Source: JBOGFC01 sp050742155
GTDB lineage: Bacteria; Actinomycetota; Acidimicrobiia; Spongiisociales; JALYHC01
Reading direction: 5' to 3'
Assembly (NCBI GenBank): GCA_050742155.1
Contig: JBOGFC010000041.1
Location: forward strand, 1 to 19,320
DNA length: 19,320 bases
Shown piece after piece: positions 12,093-19,320 of the stretch. How positions within the stretch are numbered: the first letter of the stretch is position 1; each line of letters starts with the position of its first letter. Both the position numbers and the translations under genes were made by a program. The notes beneath the pieces were generated by a model. The model saw only the letters and a program-made list of their open reading frames with translations. It searched no databases and was not told the DNA's origin.

Positions 12093-13949
12093 TCAGCCGC
12101 CCGTGATGGTCGTCGTTGTTGTGGGAGTGGTGGTGGTCGTGGCGCTGGTGGTGGTGGTCGGTTGTGGGCAGGGTTCGCCGGTGTGGCCCTCCTCGCCGGG
12201 CGGGATCTTGCAGGGGTGCACCCTCAGCACGGTGGGCTGGGGGCGGTAGCGCACCGGCCACTCCTGGTTCTCGGTCCGGCCGTCCGGGTAGGTGATGGTG
12301 CGGTAGACGGTCACCGACCAGCCGTCGCGGCCCTGTTCGACCACCTGCTGGTGCTCGGGCTCCAGGCTGGGGTCACCCAGGTAGTCGGTGGGCGGGGGGG
12401 TGAAGGCGTAGCGTCCCGACAAGCCGGCCTCGACCTCCCGTCCCCCGTTGTCCCCGTAGAAGATCACGGTGATGGAGGTGTCGGTATAGGCGGTCTTGAT
12501 GAGGATGCCCGCCTCCGTGTCGTTGCGGAAGACCAGGTCCGGAACCGGCCAGGAGATGGTGGCCTCTCTCCCTTCCGGGTAGCGGGAGATGTAATAGCTG
12601 TGCGGCTGGTGCTCCACGTCCTCGTACCCGCCGAAGAACACGGCGTTGTAGAAGCTGGAGGCGAACTGGCTCACGCCCCCGCCTACGTCCTCGGTGTACT
12701 CGCCGCGGTAGATGACCGGAGCGTTCAAGAACCCCCGCTCGGCGGTGCGCCGGCCCACGTAATCGTTGAGGGAGAAGGTCTCGCCGGGACGGACGACGGC
12801 CCCGTCCACCAAGTCGGCGATCAGGTGGATATTGCTCACTCGGGGCTGGCAGCAGCTGTGGTTGGTGGTGAAGGACGAGACCTGATGGGTGATGCCGAGG
12901 GCCTCCGCCTCCTCGGTGGTCAGGTCCGGATCGGCCCCCTGCTCGAAGGGAAAGGGCCCGCTCCGGTCGGGGGTCTGGGCCGCCTCGAAGAGGGCCGGGG
13001 CGACCCGGGAGGGATCGATGCGGGTCCCGGACCGACCCGGCACCACCGATACGGTCCCGTCCTCGTTGATCACGAACCCGGCATCCCGCGGTGGCACCTC
13101 GAGCTGCGCACGCAGGGGCTGGAGGACGGCGGCCACCCGAGCGGGGTCGAAGCTCAACTCGATGCGTGGTTCCGAGGCCAGCACCACCTCGTCCTCCAGG
13201 GCGGAGGCGAGCTGGCCCGGCGTGAAGGACACCTGCACCTCCGGGTCGTCGGCGTCAAGCGTCACCGCCCCACCTACCAGGATGATGGCCTGCCGGACCG
13301 CCGCATCGACGTCGTCGATGGTGAGGGGAGGGTCGACCATCACGACCGGGATGTCGGCGGTGCGGCCATCGGGCCGCCCGAGGGTTTCGAGGATCAACTG
13401 CCGAGCGCCGCCCCCCTCGATGCCGAGGCCGGGCCGTGGGTAGTCGGGTTCGGGGCGGCCGTCCGAGATCGAGACACCGCCGGGGAAGGGCGGGTCGTCG
13501 ATGGCTTCGGCCGCCCAGCTCTCGAGGAGCAGCTCCAGGGCCGGGCCGTCGAGTGAGCCGGGCGGGTCGAGCACCGCGGCCCTGCGCAGGTGCCCGAGCC
13601 ACCATTCCATCTGGTCGAGGAGTGACCCAGCCCGCCCCGCCTGTAAGGCGTTCGCCAATGCCTGGTCATGGTCGACGCGGAAGGCGACCGTCTGGGGATC
13701 GAGCTCGAACTCGTCGGCTTGTACCCGGAAGGTGGCCGGGGTGGTTACCAGGCGATCCTCGAGGCTGAGGAGGGCGCGGCGGGCATCCTGGTGGCCCAGT
13801 CCGGACAGCTCGGCATCAGCCATCCGCACGTTGCGCAGCACCTGGCCGGCGTGGATGGCTCGGTCGATGGCAAAGGCACCGCCGATGATCAGGGCCGCGC
13901 CGAGGGCGGCCCCCAGCATGATGAGCAGCCAGCGAAGTATGGGTGACAT
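12093..13949 (-). CDS. VanW family protein with peptidoglycan-binding-like domains and Thr-rich tail
   Basis: A 618-aa membrane-anchored, extracytoplasmic protein. One N-terminal membrane helix (about 5-28, ILRWLLIMLGAALGAALIIGGAFAI) is followed by two YoaR-like putative peptidoglycan-binding regions (about 40-120 and 205-330; note the repeated patterns around VNVSFTPGQL- and GTVSVVPGRSGTRID-type strands). The VanW domain covers about 360-490 (NHSCCQPRVSNIHLIADLVDG, RPGETFSLNDYVGRRTAERGF, EDVGGGVSQFASSFYNA, HSYYISRYPEGREATI). A G5-like stretch (to about 575), a Cys pair (C580, C594) and a tail of almost pure Thr (598-615) complete it. The role is probably in cell-wall handling; it is not evidence for vancomycin resistance. 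The ATG at 13949 is chosen for the membrane helix, but the ribosome binding site is weak (AGGA 1-2 nt away). ATG at 14033 is the alternative. Confidence 0.85.
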   Translation of the reverse strand: MSPILRWLLIMLGAALGAALIIGGAFAIDRAIHAGQVLRNVRMADAELSGLGHQDARRALLSLEDRLVTTPATFRVQADEFELDPQTVAFRVDHDQALANALQAGRAGSLLDQMEWWLGHLRRAAVLDPPGSLDGPALELLLESWAAEAIDDPPFPGGVSISDGRPEPDYPRPGLGIEGGGARQLILETLGRPDGRTADIPVVMVDPPLTIDDVDAAVRQAIILVGGAVTLDADDPEVQVSFTPGQLASALEDEVVLASEPRIELSFDPARVAAVLQPLRAQLEVPPRDAGFVINEDGTVSVVPGRSGTRIDPSRVAPALFEAAQTPDRSGPFPFEQGADPDLTTEEAEALGITHQVSSFTTNHSCCQPRVSNIHLIADLVDGAVVRPGETFSLNDYVGRRTAERGFLNAPVIYRGEYTEDVGGGVSQFASSFYNAVFFGGYEDVEHQPHSYYISRYPEGREATISWPVPDLVFRNDTEAGILIKTAYTDTSITVIFYGDNGGREVEAGLSGRYAFTPPPTDYLGDPSLEPEHQQVVEQGRDGWSVTVYRTITYPDGRTENQEWPVRYRPQPTVLRVHPCKIPPGEEGHTGEPCPQPTTTTSATTTTTPTTTTTITGG

Positions 13950-14090
13950 GTCCTGAGAAGGGTTCTGCGGCTCCCGGCGGCTCGCCAGTGTAGCCCCGGC
14001 CCGCGTCTCGACCTCTCTTCCCGTCTTGCCCATCGGAATGTTGACGTTGCCGGCCCTGCCGAGGTTCCAGCCCCCGTCACACCGGGGCCG

Positions 14091-14096
14091 TACGAT
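14091..14096 (+). promoter_or_regulatory. -10 box TACGAT of a probable leaderless transcript (nuclease gene)
   Basis: TACGAT ends 7 nt before the ATG at 14104. The bases between (GGGCAAA) do not include a ribosome binding site at a workable distance, so a leaderless mRNA beginning at or near the ATG is plausible. Confidence 0.4.
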
Positions 14097-14103
14097 GGGC
14101 AAA

Positions 14104-14886
14104 ATGTTGCAGTTCCCGCCCGTGCCGCCCGGCGATCGGATCAAGATCTCCGCCACCAACTTCGCCGTCTTCCAGCAGTGCCCCGAGTCGGCGGCGGCCC
14201 GGCTGCAGGGGCGGTACGGCCCCGACACCCTGCCCGCCTTCGCAGGAGGTCTGGCACACCGGGTCTTTGCTCGCCACCTCTCGGGGGGGCCGATCGCGCC
14301 CGAGGACCTGCCCCGAGTGTGCCGCCAGGAGATCGGATCCTCCACGCTCAATCTCAAGCTGGCCTCCGTGCGGCTCAAGCCCAGCTCGCTGGCCCAGGTG
14401 GTCGAGGAGGTGGGTGCCCTCTACGAGCGCTTCCGCAAGATGCCCACCGACGGCTTCGAGGCGGCCGAGGTGCACCTGGAGGTGGAGCCCTGGCCTGATG
14501 TCCTCCTGGTGGGCTCGGTGGACGCCGTCTTCCACAACGAGGGGAACGGAACCAGGCTGGTGGATTGGAAGACCGGGGACTTGGGTGAGCTGGTATCGGC
14601 CCAGCTCCGCTTCTACGCTCTCCTATGGGCACTGGAGCGGGGAGAAGCGCCGCAGGCGGTGGAGGCGGTGTCGGTGCGAACCGGTGAGCGGGTCGCCGAG
14701 CATCCGAGTGCCGCCGACCTCTCCGGGACGGCCGAACGGGTGGCAGAGATGGTGGAGCGCCTACGGCGCGCCTGGTCGCGGGACGAGTCGCTGGAGCGTT
14801 ACGGCGGACCCTGGTGCAGATACTGCCCGCTGCTCGAGGAGTGCGAGGAGGGGCGGTCGACCATGCGGCTGATGGAGCTCTCTTGA
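14104..14886 (+). CDS. PD-(D/E)XK nuclease family protein, Cas4/RecB-like with predicted Fe-S cluster
   Basis: A 260-aa single-domain nuclease-fold protein. It shows ISATNFAVFQQCP with Cys26, GLAHRVF with His52, VGSVDAVF with Asp140, LVDWKTGD with Asp154 and Lys156, and AQLRFYALLWAL with the Q-x3-Y motif (167-171). It ends with GGPWCRYCPLLEEC, giving Cys238, Cys241 and Cys247. One early Cys plus three late Cys is the 4Fe-4S pattern of Cas4 and AddB-type exonucleases. All catalytic positions are present, so it should be an active DNA exonuclease or endonuclease, possibly in repair. No cas gene or CRISPR repeat is in the window, so Cas4 naming is not justified. The ATG at 14104 is preferred over 14095 and 14026, which would read through the divergent promoter. 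The gene is convergent with the 2-phosphoglycerate kinase. Confidence 0.9.
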   Translation: MLQFPPVPPGDRIKISATNFAVFQQCPESAAARLQGRYGPDTLPAFAGGLAHRVFARHLSGGPIAPEDLPRVCRQEIGSSTLNLKLASVRLKPSSLAQVVEEVGALYERFRKMPTDGFEAAEVHLEVEPWPDVLLVGSVDAVFHNEGNGTRLVDWKTGDLGELVSAQLRFYALLWALERGEAPQAVEAVSVRTGERVAEHPSAADLSGTAERVAEMVERLRRAWSRDESLERYGGPWCRYCPLLEECEEGRSTMRLMELS

Positions 14887-14910
14887 CACTGTTGGCCGGA
14901 TCCACCAGTG
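14887..14910. terminator. Hairpin between convergent genes
   Basis: CACTG (14887-14891) pairs with CAGTG (14906-14910). After a one-base mismatch, TGG (14893-14895) pairs with CCA (14902-14904) around CCGGAT. It begins immediately after the nuclease stop and lies in the 46-bp gap before the 2-phosphoglycerate kinase stop. It is a probable two-way terminator without a T-run. Confidence 0.4.
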
Positions 14911-14932
14911 CACGTGGCCGCTCCCTGATGTC

Positions 14933-15892
14933 TCACCGGGGAGGGTCGCGGAAGCTGCCCCTCCGCAGCCAGAGGTCGGAGCGATGTCTGTTGATCAGCT
15001 CCTCTACCACCAGATCCGAAGCTTCCTGGATCACGTCGTCGAGGTTGTCGACCTCGAACTCGGGTACCTGGTAAGCCTTGGCCTGGAGGAGTATGTACTC
15101 CTGTATTCGTCGGATGGCGTCGAAGCGGGCCAGATAGCGAGGGGGACGCCGGCTCTGGGCGTGCTCCAGGCGGGTCTTGAAGTGGGCGCGATGTATCTCG
15201 GGATCGGTGACGGTCAGCACCATCTGGGAGACGGCGGCCACCCGTCGCCACCGCTCCACATCCGAGGCGAAGATGCCCGGGACCAGGTGGGTCCCCTCCA
15301 GGATCAAGTCGGTTCCCTCGAGGAGGGCCCGCTCAATCAAGCGTCGTGCCCCTGAGGCCACGATCTCGGCCTGCTGGCGGAAGGCGGCCACGATCGGATC
15401 TTGATCGGTGGGCAGAGGGGCTCGGATCTTCTGATCCGCCTCGAACGACGAGGCGTGGATCACCGGAACGACCGTCTCAGGGAAGCTGGCCCGCATGACC
15501 TCGCGCACGTCGGCGGTAGCCACGACGCGGTTGATGTGCAGCCGGTTGGCCAGGCGGGTGGCCACCGTCGACTTGCCGGTGCCGGTGGCCCCTCCCACGA
15601 GGACCAGGATGGGGTGGCCGGCCCGGCGGGCGGCCACCCAAGCCGGCCAGGCGGCCGCCTCCGTCGTTCCGACGTGGTCGGCCAGCTTTCGCTCGACCAA
15701 GGCGGTCAGCTCTTCCATCCCGACGACCTGGTCGCCTCCGTCGAAGAGCTCGTCTTCCACCGCCTCGGCCAAGCGATAGGCGCGCTCGGGGTCGACTCCG
15801 GTCGCCATCACCGAGGCGACCAGGACCCCTTTCGAGAAGGGCATCCTCGTACCCCGGCGATCCTGAACCCAGACGTCGCGGTTATCGGACAA
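14933..15892 (-). CDS. 2-phosphoglycerate kinase with N-terminal ATP-cone domain
   Basis: A 319-aa protein. Residues 6-90 form an ATP-cone (VWVQDRRGTRMPFSKGVL, then AYRLAEAVEDEL), followed by a P-loop kinase with Walker A VGGATGTGKSTVATRLA (99-115), VVATADVREVMR, a long segment SFEADQKIRAPLP, and LLEGTDLILEGTHLVPG. The tail ARFDAIRRIQEYILLQAK is also typical. This layout is that of archaeal 2-phosphoglycerate kinase, which makes 2,3-bisphosphoglycerate, the precursor of cyclic 2,3-diphosphoglycerate. In bacteria the family is known mainly from certain actinobacteria and its role is less clear. The start is TTG at 15892; the ATP-cone would be truncated by the next in-frame ATG (residue 17). 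No ribosome binding site is present, but TAACGT lies 7 nt upstream. The gene is divergent from the cyclase gene. Confidence 0.85.
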   Translation of the reverse strand: MSDNRDVWVQDRRGTRMPFSKGVLVASVMATGVDPERAYRLAEAVEDELFDGGDQVVGMEELTALVERKLADHVGTTEAAAWPAWVAARRAGHPILVLVGGATGTGKSTVATRLANRLHINRVVATADVREVMRASFPETVVPVIHASSFEADQKIRAPLPTDQDPIVAAFRQQAEIVASGARRLIERALLEGTDLILEGTHLVPGIFASDVERWRRVAAVSQMVLTVTDPEIHRAHFKTRLEHAQSRRPPRYLARFDAIRRIQEYILLQAKAYQVPEFEVDNLDDVIQEASDLVVEELINRHRSDLWLRRGSFRDPPR

Positions 15893-15899
15893 TGATCAC

Positions 15900-15905
15900 A
15901 CGTTA
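15900..15905 (-). promoter_or_regulatory. -10 box TAACGT of a probable leaderless transcript (2-phosphoglycerate kinase)
   Basis: TAACGT on the minus strand ends 7 nt before the TTG start at 15892. A TGTGAC 18 nt further upstream could serve as a weak -35 box. No purine-rich ribosome binding site lies between. Confidence 0.35.
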
Positions 15906-15990
15906 CCGGGTTGGTGCTCGGAGGTCACACGCCTCAACACTCCACTCGGGCCCGGTTGGGTAGCCTTGGTTGGCCTAGGAAAGGGCTGGT

Positions 15991-18900
15991 GTGGTCTGCC
16001 CGACGTGTAGCACGGCCAACGCGCCGGGGCGCAAGTACTGCTCGCAGTGCGGCGGGCGGCTGGCGCTTTCTTGTGAGGCCTGCGGGGCCGCCAACCAACC
16101 CGGTGACCGCTTCTGCGGGGAGTGCGGGTCGGCCCTGGACACAGACCTCCCGCAGGCCAGTTCCACGGCGGAGGCAGTCGCGCAGGCTCCGCCAGCCGCC
16201 GAGCGGCGCCTGGTCGCGGTGCTCTTCTGCGACCTGGTGAACTTCACCGCCTTCTCCGAGCACCGCGACGCCGAGGACGTCCGCCAGCTCCTCACCGAGT
16301 ACTTCGAGCTGGCTCAGGACATCGTGGAGCGCTTCGGGGGGGCGGTCGACAAGTTCATCGGCGACGCGGTGATGGGGGTTTGGGGGGCTCGACTCGCCCG
16401 GGAGGACGATGCCGAGCGGGCCGTGCGGGCGGCCCTCGAGCTGGTCGACCGGGTGGCCAAGCTGGGGGCGGAGGCCGGCATCCCGGAGCTGGCCCTGCGA
16501 GCCGGGGTCCTCAGCGGCGAGGCGGCGGTGGGCCCCGGCGGGAACCGGGAGGGGCTGGTGGTGGGGGACCTGGTCAACACCGCTTCCCGGCTCCAGTCGA
16601 TCGCCCCGCCCGGCTCGGTTCTGGTCGGAGAGTCGACCTACCGGGCCAGCCTCCAGGCCATCGCCTACGAGGAGCTGGGGGAGCATGAGCTCAGGGGGAA
16701 GACCCTCCCGGTGCGGGCCTGGCGGGCGCTGCGGGTGGTGGCCCGGCGGGGCGGGGAGGGCCGGGCGATCACGCTGGAAGGCCCCTTCGTGGGCCGCGCT
16801 GAAGAGCTCCGCCTCGCCAAGGACCTGCTCCACGCCACCGGACGGGAAGGGCGGGCCCGCCTGCTCTCCATCGTGGGCATCGCCGGCATCGGCAAGACCC
16901 GCCTGATCCAGGAGTTCCTCAATTACGTGGACGGCCTGGTGGAGGACGTTTACTGGCACGAGGGCCGCTCGCCGGCCTACGGCGAGGGCGTCACCTTCTG
17001 GGCCCTGGGAGAGATGGTTCGGCGGCGGGCCGGGATCGCCGAGACCGAGGAGCCGCGTTCGGCCTCCGAGAAGCTGGCCACCATTGTCGGCGAATACGTG
17101 CCGGGCGAGGACGAACGGCGCCGGCTGGAGCCACGCCTGGCCGCCCTGCTCGGGCTGGCGGAGATGCCGGCCGGGGAGCGGGCCGAGCTGTTCTGGGCCT
17201 GGCGGACCTTCTTCGAGCGGGTGTCCGACCGGGGGACCGCGGTGCTGGTCTTCGAGGACCTTCACTGGGCCGATCCCGGGCTCCTCGACTTCATCGAGGA
17301 GCTACCCGAGTGGTCACGGGACCGCCCGATCCTCGTCATCACCCTGGCCCGCCCCGAGCTCTTGGAGCGCCGGCCGAGCTGGGGGGCCGGCCGGCGGCAC
17401 TTCGTCTCACTGCACCTGGGGCCCCTTTCCGACGAGGACATGGTCGAGCTGGTGTCCGGATTGGCTCCCGGCATCCCCGAGGAGGCGGGGCGGCTCATCA
17501 TGGAGCGGGCCGCCGGAGTACCCCTCTACGCGGTGGAGCTGGTGCGGATGCTCGTCCTCGAAGGCGACCTGGTTCCCGAGGACGGACGGTACCGCCTGGT
17601 GAGGGAGGTCGCCGACCTGGCGATCCCGGAGTCCCTGCTGGCGGTGATCGGCGCCCGGCTCGACGCCCTCGACCCGGCCGACCGGTCGCTGGTCCAGGAT
17701 GCGGCGGTGCTGGGCCAGACCTTCACCCTGGCCGCCCTCGAGGCGCTCACCGGTGACGAGGCCGCTCGGCTCGACGCGCGCCTCGGCGAGCTCGTCCGCA
17801 AGGAGCTCTTGGCCCTCGACGTCGATCATCGCTCGCCGGAGCGGGGCCAGTACGGCTTCGTCCAGAGCCTCATCCGGGAGGTGGCCTACGCGCGGCTGGT
17901 CAGACAGGAGCGAAGTGCCCGTCACCTGAAGGCGGCCGGCTACTTCGCAAAGATCGGTGACGAGGAGCTGGCGGGGGCGGTAGCCGGCCATTACCTGGAG
18001 GCCTACCGGGCCACTCCGGAGGGTCCGGAAGCAGATCGCCTGGCCGGGCTGGCCCGGCGAGCTCTGCAGGCGGCCGCCGTCCGGGCCGCCGCCCTCCACT
18101 CCCACCAACAGGCGCTGGCTTTCTCGGAGCAGGCGCTGAGCGTGGCAGGCGAGCCGTCCGAGCGGGCGGTCATCTTCGAGCAAGCCGCCGCCTCGGCCGA
18201 CGCCCTGGCCCGGCGGGAGGTAGCCGAGGACTACGCACGGAGGGCGGTCGAGGAGCACGGCACCTCGGGCGACCGGGTAGGAGTGGTCCGCAGCACCCGG
18301 CTGCTGGGATCTATCGCCTTGACGACCGGGCACGCCGAGCGGGCGGCCGAGATCCTGGAGGCCGGCCTGAGCGAGCACCAGCGAGGGGAGGACGAGGCTT
18401 TCGTGGAGCTGACCACCGAGCTGGCTCGCGCCTACCTGCTCAGCGGTCGGCACAGCGAGAGTGCCGAGACCGTCGAGCGGGCCCTCATCGCCGCCGAGCG
18501 GCTGGAGCTGGTGCCCTTCATCACCGAGGCCCTCATCACCCGGGGCACCGCCCTGGGGGACCTGGGCCGGCTGCGAGAGGGAGCCGCCCTGCTCCGGGAG
18601 GCGCTCCGCCTGGCAGGCGAGCTGGGCCAGACCATCACCGAGCTGCGAGCGATCGGCAACCTGGCCTATCTGCTGTACACCGATGACCCGCAGGCAAGCT
18701 TCGTCCTCTTCCGGCAGGGCCTCGACCAGGCGCGGCGGATCGGGAACCGGAACCGGGAGATGTACTTCGCCTGGAACGTCTTGGGAGATTGCATATGGGC
18801 CGGACAGTGGACCGCGGCCGAGGAGCTGATCGCCGAGCTCGGGGAGGGGGAGCTGCCCGGCCAGCTTCAGGCCAGGCTGCAGCTCTACCAGGCCCAGATC

Positions 18901-19320
18901 TCCGCCTACCGCGGCCTGAAGGAGGAAGCCGAGAGGAGCCTCGAGGAGGCGTTGGCCGCGGTGGTCGCCGAGACCGACCTCCAGTTTCGAAGAGGTGTCG
19001 ACCTCAGCCGGGCCTGGTTCGCCCTGGCAGCCGGCCGGCCGGAAGAGGCGTACCGGGTGGCTGTGGACCGAGCCCACCAGGACCCTTTCGGGCACTTCGC
19101 GGTGCTGCACGCCGCCGGGCACGCCGCCCTGTGGCTGGGAAGTGGTGATGCACTCCTCGAAGTCCGGGGGATGCTCGAGACGGGCCGGCGACGAGGGAGG
19201 ACGATCCGGGCCATGCTCGCCACCGTGGAGGCCGGGCTGGCGGCCACGGAGGGAGAGATCGAGCGAGCCGTGTCCGGCTTCTCGGAGGCGGCCGACCACT
19301 GGCGGGAGCTGGGCCTGACG
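15991..19320 (+). CDS. Double zinc ribbon - class III nucleotide cyclase - STAND ATPase - TPR protein (3' end outside window)
   Basis: An open frame of 1,110 codons runs off the right edge without a stop. Residues 3-45 hold two zinc ribbons (Cys 3/6/17/20 and 28/31/42/45). Residues 72-250 form a class III cyclase domain: FCDLVNF with metal-binding Asp81, DKFIGDAVMGVWG with Lys121 and Asp125, and VGDLVNTASRLQ with Asp193, Asn196 and Arg200. All catalytic residues are present, and the Lys/Asp pair favours ATP, so cAMP formation is expected. Residues 262-560 form an AAA/STAND NTPase: GPFVGRAEEL, Walker A GIAGIGKT (296-303), Walker B VLVFEDLHWAD (418-428). The rest is helical and TPR-like. The start is GTG at 15991, since an in-frame TAG lies at 15976 and AGGAAAGGG stands just upstream. 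Large antisense frames across it are shadows. Confidence 0.92.
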   Translation, partial: MVCPTCSTANAPGRKYCSQCGGRLALSCEACGAANQPGDRFCGECGSALDTDLPQASSTAEAVAQAPPAAERRLVAVLFCDLVNFTAFSEHRDAEDVRQLLTEYFELAQDIVERFGGAVDKFIGDAVMGVWGARLAREDDAERAVRAALELVDRVAKLGAEAGIPELALRAGVLSGEAAVGPGGNREGLVVGDLVNTASRLQSIAPPGSVLVGESTYRASLQAIAYEELGEHELRGKTLPVRAWRALRVVARRGGEGRAITLEGPFVGRAEELRLAKDLLHATGREGRARLLSIVGIAGIGKTRLIQEFLNYVDGLVEDVYWHEGRSPAYGEGVTFWALGEMVRRRAGIAETEEPRSASEKLATIVGEYVPGEDERRRLEPRLAALLGLAEMPAGERAELFWAWRTFFERVSDRGTAVLVFEDLHWADPGLLDFIEELPEWSRDRPILVITLARPELLERRPSWGAGRRHFVSLHLGPLSDEDMVELVSGLAPGIPEEAGRLIMERAAGVPLYAVELVRMLVLEGDLVPEDGRYRLVREVADLAIPESLLAVIGARLDALDPADRSLVQDAAVLGQTFTLAALEALTGDEAARLDARLGELVRKELLALDVDHRSPERGQYGFVQSLIREVAYARLVRQERSARHLKAAGYFAKIGDEELAGAVAGHYLEAYRATPEGPEADRLAGLARRALQAAAVRAAALHSHQQALAFSEQALSVAGEPSERAVIFEQAAASADALARREVAEDYARRAVEEHGTSGDRVGVVRSTRLLGSIALTTGHAERAAEILEAGLSEHQRGEDEAFVELTTELARAYLLSGRHSESAETVERALIAAERLELVPFITEALITRGTALGDLGRLREGAALLREALRLAGELGQTITELRAIGNLAYLLYTDDPQASFVLFRQGLDQARRIGNRNREMYFAWNVLGDCIWAGQWTAAEELIAELGEGELPGQLQARLQLYQAQISAYRGLKEEAERSLEEALAAVVAETDLQFRRGVDLSRAWFALAAGRPEEAYRVAVDRAHQDPFGHFAVLHAAGHAALWLGSGDALLEVRGMLETGRRRGRTIRAMLATVEAGLAATEGEIERAVSGFSEAADHWRELGLT

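Noticed and set aside
12093..13949. Vancomycin resistance determinant
   Set aside because: VanW-domain proteins are widespread wall-associated proteins. No vanHAX-type ligase, dehydrogenase or dipeptidase is present.
14041..14046. TTGACG as -35 box for the nuclease gene
   Set aside because: It is 44 nt from the TACGAT box, far too distant for one promoter.
14104..14886. Cas4 of a CRISPR system
   Set aside because: No direct-repeat array or other cas gene is present in the window, and stand-alone nucleases share the same motifs.
15934..17265. A 443-codon minus-strand open frame
   Set aside because: It is antisense to the zinc ribbon, cyclase and ATPase domains. It is rich in His/Gly/Leu/Pro without recognisable motifs.
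17407..19299. A 630-codon minus-strand open frame
   Set aside because: It lies opposite the STAND/TPR part of the cyclase gene. Its translation has no domain motifs and typical high-GC antisense composition, while the plus frame shows clear family motifs throughout.

Overview
The window is high-GC, densely packed DNA. Overlapping stop and start codons, many GTG and a few TTG starts, an F420 biosynthesis gene (cofC/fbiD), a luciferase-like F420-type oxidoreductase and several apparently leaderless starts point to an actinobacterium. The VanW-family wall protein with a threonine-rich tail and the ATP-cone 2-phosphoglycerate kinase would fit a deep-branching class such as Acidimicrobiia or Thermoleophilia, but that placement is inference. 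There is no phage, transposon, CRISPR array or resistance island. The gene content looks like core chromosome.

Layout. Positions 1-676 hold the tail of an unknown gene, a CoA-binding-domain protein and a tRNA-Gln(CUG)/tRNA-Glu(CUC) pair. Positions 699-1621 (minus) hold a DUF429 protein and a YeaQ/GlsB-type membrane protein. Positions 1702-4842 hold a FIST sensory-domain protein, a convergent short-chain dehydrogenase, and an orphan MalK/UgpC-type ABC ATPase. Positions 4889-9163 are a single-direction minus-strand block: glycosyltransferase 2, metallophosphoesterase, ABM-domain protein, a strongly structured 166-nt spacer, then cofC, an internally deleted PIG-L gene and a MOFRL glycerate 2-kinase, mostly joined by 4-nt overlaps. 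Positions 9223-12037 (plus) hold an LLM oxidoreductase, pyruvate kinase and a small unknown protein. Positions 12093-15892 hold a VanW-family protein, a Cas4/RecB-like PD-(D/E)XK protein and a 2-phosphoglycerate kinase. From 15991 to the right edge runs a 1,110-codon open frame: double zinc ribbon, class III cyclase, STAND ATPase and TPR-like repeats. It is cut by the window end.

How the genes connect. Several products act around the phosphoglycerate/PEP node: glycerate 2-kinase makes 2-phosphoglycerate, 2-phosphoglycerate kinase makes 2,3-bisphosphoglycerate, pyruvate kinase consumes PEP, and CofC/FbiD draws PEP or a related C3 acid into F420. The LLM oxidoreductase is a likely F420 user. 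The glycerate kinase and cofC appear to be co-transcribed.

Most notable non-coding signals. (1) A 21-position closing helix with four internal hairpins lies directly upstream of cofC; its wobble positions pair only if the minus strand is transcribed. (2) A 51-nt nested palindromic element occurs in two copies of identical length, each between convergent genes. (3) A 16-position inverted repeat follows pyruvate kinase. (4) A recurring TANNNT box lies 6-8 nt before the start codons of four genes, as expected for leaderless transcripts.
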